Assembly: GCA_002340405.1 (NCBI GenBank)
Contig: DDLZ01000072.1
Coordinates: forward strand, 1 to 11,806
Origin: Bacteroidales bacterium UBA2559
Lineage (GTDB): Bacteria; Bacteroidota; Bacteroidia; Bacteroidales; Bacteroidaceae
DNA length: 11,806 bases
Reading direction: 5' to 3'
This document shows positions 8,368 to 11,806 of the stretch, piece by piece (within the stretch, counting starts at the first letter, position 1; the number at the start of each line of letters is the position of its first letter). Below the pieces are notes generated by a model. That model did not search any database and had not been told where the DNA came from. It saw only the letters and a list, made by a program, of their open reading frames with translations. The position numbers were made by a program, and so were the translations under genes.

Positions 8368-10125
8368 TTATGCGTTTGTACGTTCTGCTATAAGCTCCTT
8401 AAGCTGCTTCTCATATTCAAAATACTTATCGGACTCAAATACCTGATAGTTCATCTGTTTGCACAGGTTGATAACCCTCTTGAAGTAGTCAATTACATCG
8501 AGGAAATTGTCAAACTTGAAATCAAGACGACAGATGTCAATAACACGGTTCACAATAGACTCCTGACGCTCCATGGGAGTGACGGCATCAATCTGGTCAA
8601 AAGCATCCTGCTGCAGCAGTATGAAGTCAATCAACTCGGACTTCCAGAAGGTGATATGGTAATCGACCGGCACGCCGTCGTCACCCAAAATGTTGATCTG
8701 TTCCGCTATCTCCTTACCTCTGAGCAGAAGAGTCTTAAGTTCGTTCACCTTGGGGATCCATTGGTCGTTTATACGCTCTGAAATATATTTTTCGAATTCG
8801 GGATAGTCCAGATATTTGGAATAGGAGTCAATCGGATTGATGGCCGGATAGCGCTTCCTGTCGGCCCGTTCCTGTTCAAGTGAATAGAAGCAGCGGGCCA
8901 CCTTCTTGGTATTCTCAACAACGGGATCCTTCAGGTTACCGCCGGCAGGCGACACCGTACCTATAAAGGTAATGGAGCCCTGCTCTCCGTTATAGAGAAT
9001 CACGTAACCAGAACGGCTGTAGAAGTTTGCAATAATCGATGAAATATCCATGGGGAAGGCATCCGGACCGGGAAGCTCCTCCATACGGTTGGACATCTCA
9101 CGCAGAGCCTGAGCCCAGCGGCTTGTCGAGTCGGCCATAAGCAGCACCCTAAGCCCCATCGAGCGGTAATACTCGGCAATAGTCATAGCTGTATAGACCG
9201 ATGCTTCACGTGCGGCTACCGGCATGTTTGAGGTGTTGGCAACAATAATGGTACGCTCTATGAGTTTACGCCCGGTATGGGGGTCGTCCAGGTTGGGGAA
9301 CTCGGTAAAAATTTCCACCACTTCGTTGGCACGCTCACCACAGGCGGCTATGATAACTATGTCAGCCTCGGCCTGCTTCGATATGGAGTGTTGCAGTACC
9401 GTCTTGCCGGTACCGAACGGCCCGGGAATAAATCCCGTACCTCCCTCGACAATCGGATTCAGAGTATCTATCAAGCGCACCCCGGTTTCAAGCAGCTTAA
9501 AGGGGCGCAACTTCTCGACGTAGTTGGTCATGGCCACTTTTACGGGCCACTTTTGAATCATATTCACATCGATTTTATCGCCTTTGGCATTCTCCAGCAC
9601 CGCAATTGTATCTATTATGCGGTACTCGCCATCAGGCACTATCGACTTGACGGTATATTCACCCTCCAGCGTGAAAGGCGCCATGATTTTGAGCGGTTGA
9701 AAATTCTCCTCAACCTTTCCAAGCCATGCCGAAGCACAAACTTTGTCGCCCGCCTTAACTATGGGTTCGAACCTCCACAGGCGGTCATTATCCAATGGAT
9801 AGGTGTATTCGCCGCGTTTTAGGAACACACCCTTCATCTTGTCCAAGTCATTCTGCAAGCCATCAAAATTTTTTGACAACATACCGGGACCCAGGGTCAC
9901 CTCAAGCATATGACCGGAAAAATCAGCCGGCGCACCTATCTTCAGTCCGCGGGTGCTCTCGAAGACCTGTACATACACATCTTCGCCTGCCACCTTAATA
10001 ACCTCGGACATCAGTCTGTCGCCGCCTGTCTCAATGTAGCAGATCTCATTCTGCGCAACCGGTCCGTCAACCTTTAGTGTGACCATATTGGCAATGACTC
10101 CGCTTACTTTTCCTTTTGTAGCCAT
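8368..10125 (-). CDS. atpA: V-type ATPase subunit A (catalytic)
   Basis: Catalytic subunit that hydrolyses or makes ATP in the A3B3 head on the cytoplasmic side. The 585-aa product shows an N-terminal beta-barrel domain (about 1-75), the non-homologous insert specific to V/A-type A subunits (about 110-200), the nucleotide-binding domain and a helical C-terminal domain. Seen: Walker A GPFGTGKT at 235-242 with Lys241; CGERANEVVE at 262-271 with the catalytic glutamate candidate Glu264; Walker B-like LLMADSTSRWAQALREMS at 328-345 with Asp332; and GTVSPAGGNLKDPV at 389-402. The segment after the Walker B strand (LPGPDAFPMDISSIIANFYS) departs from the more common PGEEGYPAYL form, which I read as a feature of this subgroup rather than damage. 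The start is the first ATG, preceded by an A-rich stretch without Shine-Dalgarno. It lies 67 nt downstream of the DUF2764 gene. Confidence 0.97.
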   Translation of the reverse strand: MATKGKVSGVIANMVTLKVDGPVAQNEICYIETGGDRLMSEVIKVAGEDVYVQVFESTRGLKIGAPADFSGHMLEVTLGPGMLSKNFDGLQNDLDKMKGVFLKRGEYTYPLDNDRLWRFEPIVKAGDKVCASAWLGKVEENFQPLKIMAPFTLEGEYTVKSIVPDGEYRIIDTIAVLENAKGDKIDVNMIQKWPVKVAMTNYVEKLRPFKLLETGVRLIDTLNPIVEGGTGFIPGPFGTGKTVLQHSISKQAEADIVIIAACGERANEVVEIFTEFPNLDDPHTGRKLIERTIIVANTSNMPVAAREASVYTAMTIAEYYRSMGLRVLLMADSTSRWAQALREMSNRMEELPGPDAFPMDISSIIANFYSRSGYVILYNGEQGSITFIGTVSPAGGNLKDPVVENTKKVARCFYSLEQERADRKRYPAINPIDSYSKYLDYPEFEKYISERINDQWIPKVNELKTLLLRGKEIAEQINILGDDGVPVDYHITFWKSELIDFILLQQDAFDQIDAVTPMERQESIVNRVIDICRLDFKFDNFLDVIDYFKRVINLCKQMNYQVFESDKYFEYEKQLKELIAERTNA

Positions 10126-10192
10126 CTATTCTGTTTTAATTTGTTTCATTTCATGCAACCGTAATTCCATTCAAAAGCGGGTAAAAACACCC
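10126..10192 (-). other. Intercistronic spacer with small hairpin before atpA
   Basis: At 67 nt this is the largest gap inside the operon. Just after the DUF2764 stop, GGGT (10179-10182) and ACCC (10189-10192) can form a 4-bp stem with a 6-nt loop. It is too weak for a terminator; an mRNA processing or stability role is conceivable but unsupported. The rest is A/T-rich and codes for nothing recognisable. Confidence 0.3.
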
Positions 10193-11056
10193 TTACCTGC
10201 CCGGCCTGTCGAAAACATCCCGGAATTCAACGGGTGCTTCTATCTGGTCTTTAAGTCCGCCTATCAACCGGCGGAAAAGACGCTGACCGCTGTCACGGTC
10301 CAGCAAAGCCCATCTTTCTATTATACCGAGTCTGACCATATATGAAAAGAGTATCTCTACCGTAAAATAGTGGAAGAAAGTCTTCTCCTCAAGCCAGTTC
10401 CATTTCAGCATGTCTATGCTGTGTTCTCTCTGCGTCAGGTCCTCTACCTCCTGAATACGGGCCATTTCGTCAAAAAAATTTACCTCCTGAGAGAGACCCC
10501 AGTCACGCGCTCCCGATGTACGCAGCGCCTCGGCCACGTCGCCTGTTCCGACAATCAGACTCCTGATGTCAAGACCGTATTTGCGGGCTGTGAAGGCCGA
10601 CTGGATATTGTTCAGGTCCAAATTGAACCTGTACCAGTCACTTACGAAACCGTTTTTTGAACGCATTGCATATTCGTAGAACATGGACAAAATACGGTCC
10701 ACGGCAAATCCAGCCTGCATCTGCCATTCATCACTTAAATACTCCTTTATAAACAGAGGGAGGAAAGGATGCTCCGTCTCCACACAGTCATCGGCCTTGA
10801 CAGCCGCCACCATCTCCTCCATTTGCGGGAGCGTATATAACCCTGTGCGAGCATCGGAAGAGAGTTCGCCGTCACGCAGCAGCGACAGTATGTTGTGGCA
10901 ATCCGTCTCCAGCAGGAGCAGGTCCATAATCCGGCGGTCTCTCTTCGATATGTAACTCCACACCTGCTCGCGAAAAGCGTCAAGCGTGTAGGGAGCCTTA
11001 ACATCATCGAACGATATGTCGGCCAGACCGGTTATAAGATAGTAGTATTTGCCCAT
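10193..11056 (-). CDS. DUF2764 protein, candidate V-ATPase subunit C equivalent
   Basis: A 287-aa soluble, mainly helical protein with no signal peptide or membrane segment. The opening MGKYYYLITGLADISFDD at residues 1-18 is typical of DUF2764 proteins, which occur between subunits E and A in Bacteroidota, chlamydial and spirochaete V-ATPase operons. WYRFNLDLNNIQSAFTARKYG at 141-161 and a C-terminal stretch, FFHYFTVEILFSYMVRLGII at 227-246, loosely recall the repeated helical parts of subunit C/d, the collar that joins the shaft to the membrane ring. Since no other subunit C gene is present, the simplest reading is that it fills that position; this rests on gene order and weak resemblance. 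The gene starts 9 nt after atpE ends and is followed 67 nt later by atpA, so it is clearly part of the operon. Confidence 0.85.
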   Translation of the reverse strand: MGKYYYLITGLADISFDDVKAPYTLDAFREQVWSYISKRDRRIMDLLLLETDCHNILSLLRDGELSSDARTGLYTLPQMEEMVAAVKADDCVETEHPFLPLFIKEYLSDEWQMQAGFAVDRILSMFYEYAMRSKNGFVSDWYRFNLDLNNIQSAFTARKYGLDIRSLIVGTGDVAEALRTSGARDWGLSQEVNFFDEMARIQEVEDLTQREHSIDMLKWNWLEEKTFFHYFTVEILFSYMVRLGIIERWALLDRDSGQRLFRRLIGGLKDQIEAPVEFRDVFDRPGR

Positions 11057-11065
11057 TACCGGAAT

Positions 11066-11656
11066 TTAGAAGAGTATTTCTACCAGTTGTGGGCGAAGCA
11101 TTGATTTAAACCACTCCTCAAACTCCTGCTCACCAAAATTCACCTTATACGACCCGTCGGCCGGCGATATTGAGAAAGCGGCCTCCTGTCCGTTCACCTG
11201 CCGTATCTCAACACCGCTATCAAGCAGAGCCTTAGATTTGGCAAGGAAGTACTTGCGCAACTTTTCGGCATCGGCAGTTGAGATGACAATATTCTCTCTC
11301 CTAGCCCATTCGGCAGCCAAAGAGAGAATAAAGGCATTGAAATCATTTTGGTTTGCGGTAAAGCCCTTGACCGAATCGGATATAACCTTATCACTGATCA
11401 CAGTGGTGATTTCGGACTTAAGGGCACTGATTGCCTGTGAAGCATAGAGTTTGAGTTCCTTGCGGACATTTTCAGCATTTGCGGCACTCTCTTTTCCGGC
11501 ATTTGTAAGAATCTCGTTGGCATTCTTACGTGCTTCTGCCAGAATCGTCCGGGCCTTTTCGTTGGCTTCGGCCAGAATACGGTCGGCCTCCTCCTGCCCT
11601 TTTACCACACCCTCATTGTAAATGATGTCCGTCAATTCTTGAATCCTTGTATTCAT
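11066..11656 (-). CDS. atpE: V-type ATPase subunit E (peripheral stalk)
   Basis: Outer-stalk protein that keeps the A3B3 head from turning with the rotor. The 196-aa product has a charged, alanine-rich N-terminal helix (about 1-90) and a compact C-terminal domain (about 100-196) that would bind the top of the head. Seen: three consecutive 11-residue repeats at 24-34, 35-45 and 46-56 with the pattern A-x-x-I-L-x-x-A (ADRILAEANEK, ARTILAEARKN, ANEILTNAGKE). Such hendecads are characteristic of the right-handed coiled coil formed by E with G/H in V/A-ATPases. It is the first gene of the operon, about 75 nt downstream of the expected transcription start. The start is the first in-frame ATG, without Shine-Dalgarno. 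No G/H partner gene is seen nearby. Confidence 0.9.
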   Translation of the reverse strand: MNTRIQELTDIIYNEGVVKGQEEADRILAEANEKARTILAEARKNANEILTNAGKESAANAENVRKELKLYASQAISALKSEITTVISDKVISDSVKGFTANQNDFNAFILSLAAEWARRENIVISTADAEKLRKYFLAKSKALLDSGVEIRQVNGQEAAFSISPADGSYKVNFGEQEFEEWFKSMLRPQLVEILF

Positions 11657-11718
11657 ATAGAGTCGTTTGAATAGTTTTAAACCTCGCTTTTAAATTACGG
11701 AGAATAATAAAAATTAAA

Positions 11719-11736
11719 CATGCACGGCATGCACGG
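11719..11736. repeat. Two perfect 9-bp tandem repeats at the expected operon start site
   Basis: CATGCACGG occurs twice head to tail (11719-11727 and 11728-11736) and the junction forms GCATGC. The array begins 2 bp below the -7 box, so it should span the first transcribed bases. It stands out as a G/C-rich island in otherwise A/T-rich sequence. An operator for a DNA-binding regulator is possible; nothing in the window names one. Confidence 0.6.
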
Positions 11737-11738
11737 AA

Positions 11739-11768
11739 CAAATGTAGCCAAAAAAATAAAAAAACAAA
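11739..11768 (-). promoter_or_regulatory. Bacteroidota-type promoter of the V-ATPase operon
   Basis: On the minus strand TTTG (11768-11765) and TACATTTG (11746-11739) match the -33 and -7 elements of the main Bacteroidota sigma factor (TTTG, TAnnTTTG). They are separated by 18 nt, close to the usual 19-21. The spacer is unusually T-rich, two T7 runs split by one A. Transcription would begin near 11732, giving an untranslated leader of about 75 nt before atpE. Confidence 0.7.
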
Positions 11769-11806
11769 CCCGATAGAGGGAAAAAACCGAATGTAAGATA
11801 GTAAAG

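Larger units (their letters stand above)
11657..11806. other. Non-coding region upstream of the operon
   Basis: This A/T-rich stretch holds the promoter and tandem repeat annotated separately, and a leader (11657-11718) with no stable hairpin or reading frame that I can see. Beyond 11769 nothing is recognisable before the window ends; the upstream gene is not included. Confidence 0.5.

Noticed and set aside
8230..8781. Plus-strand open frame of 183 aa across the atpB/atpA junction
   Set aside because: It runs antisense through the ends of two clear genes, has low-complexity Leu/Ile/Cys-rich composition and resembles no family; it is an antisense shadow.
9277..9822. Plus-strand open frame of 181 aa inside atpA
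   Set aside because: Fully antisense to the conserved catalytic domain of subunit A, with no promoter or recognisable motif.
11747..11773. T-rich run (T7-A-T7 on the minus strand) after a CCC/GGG mini-stem, considered as a terminator of an upstream gene
   Set aside because: The stem would be only 3 bp, and the T-rich run lies exactly in the spacer of a good promoter match, which explains it better.

Overview
The window looks like a Bacteroidales (Bacteroidota) chromosome segment. The reasons are the gene content (a bacterial V-type ATPase operon beside a eukaryotic-type GT3 glycogen synthase), A/T-rich leaders without Shine-Dalgarno motifs, and promoter-like sequences matching the Bacteroidota consensus TTTG / TAnnTTTG. 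The species cannot be told from the sequence. All genes read on the minus strand, so transcription runs from high to low coordinates. No RNA gene, mobile element, CRISPR array or frameshift was seen.

Positions 11656-4067 hold seven consecutive V/A-type ATPase genes in the order E, DUF2764 (candidate subunit C equivalent), A, B, D, I, K. Spacing is tight (9, 67, 12 and 39 nt, a 4-nt overlap, then 36 nt). A good promoter candidate lies at 11739-11768, with two perfect 9-bp tandem repeats just downstream around the expected transcription start. An imperfect hairpin at 4007-4036 probably ends the operon. A and B form the catalytic head, D the rotor axle, E the outer stalk, I the membrane stator and K the ion-binding ring. 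No gene for the small subunits F or G/H is present. K keeps every side chain that binds Na+ in the Enterococcus hirae homologue, so a Na+-coupled machine is predicted.

Positions 3910-1 hold glycogen metabolism: a complete GT3 glycogen synthase (549 aa) and then the first 695 codons of a GT35 alpha-glucan phosphorylase of the DUF3417 type, cut by the window edge. One makes glycogen from a sugar nucleotide and the other releases glucose-1-phosphate from it. They are separated by 175 bp with no clear terminator or promoter, so co-transcription is possible but not shown.

No wholly new system is visible. The points most worth checking are the incomplete subunit set of the V-ATPase, the predicted Na+ site, the repeat at the operon promoter, and a eukaryotic-type glycogen synthase that lacks the eukaryotic regulatory extensions.
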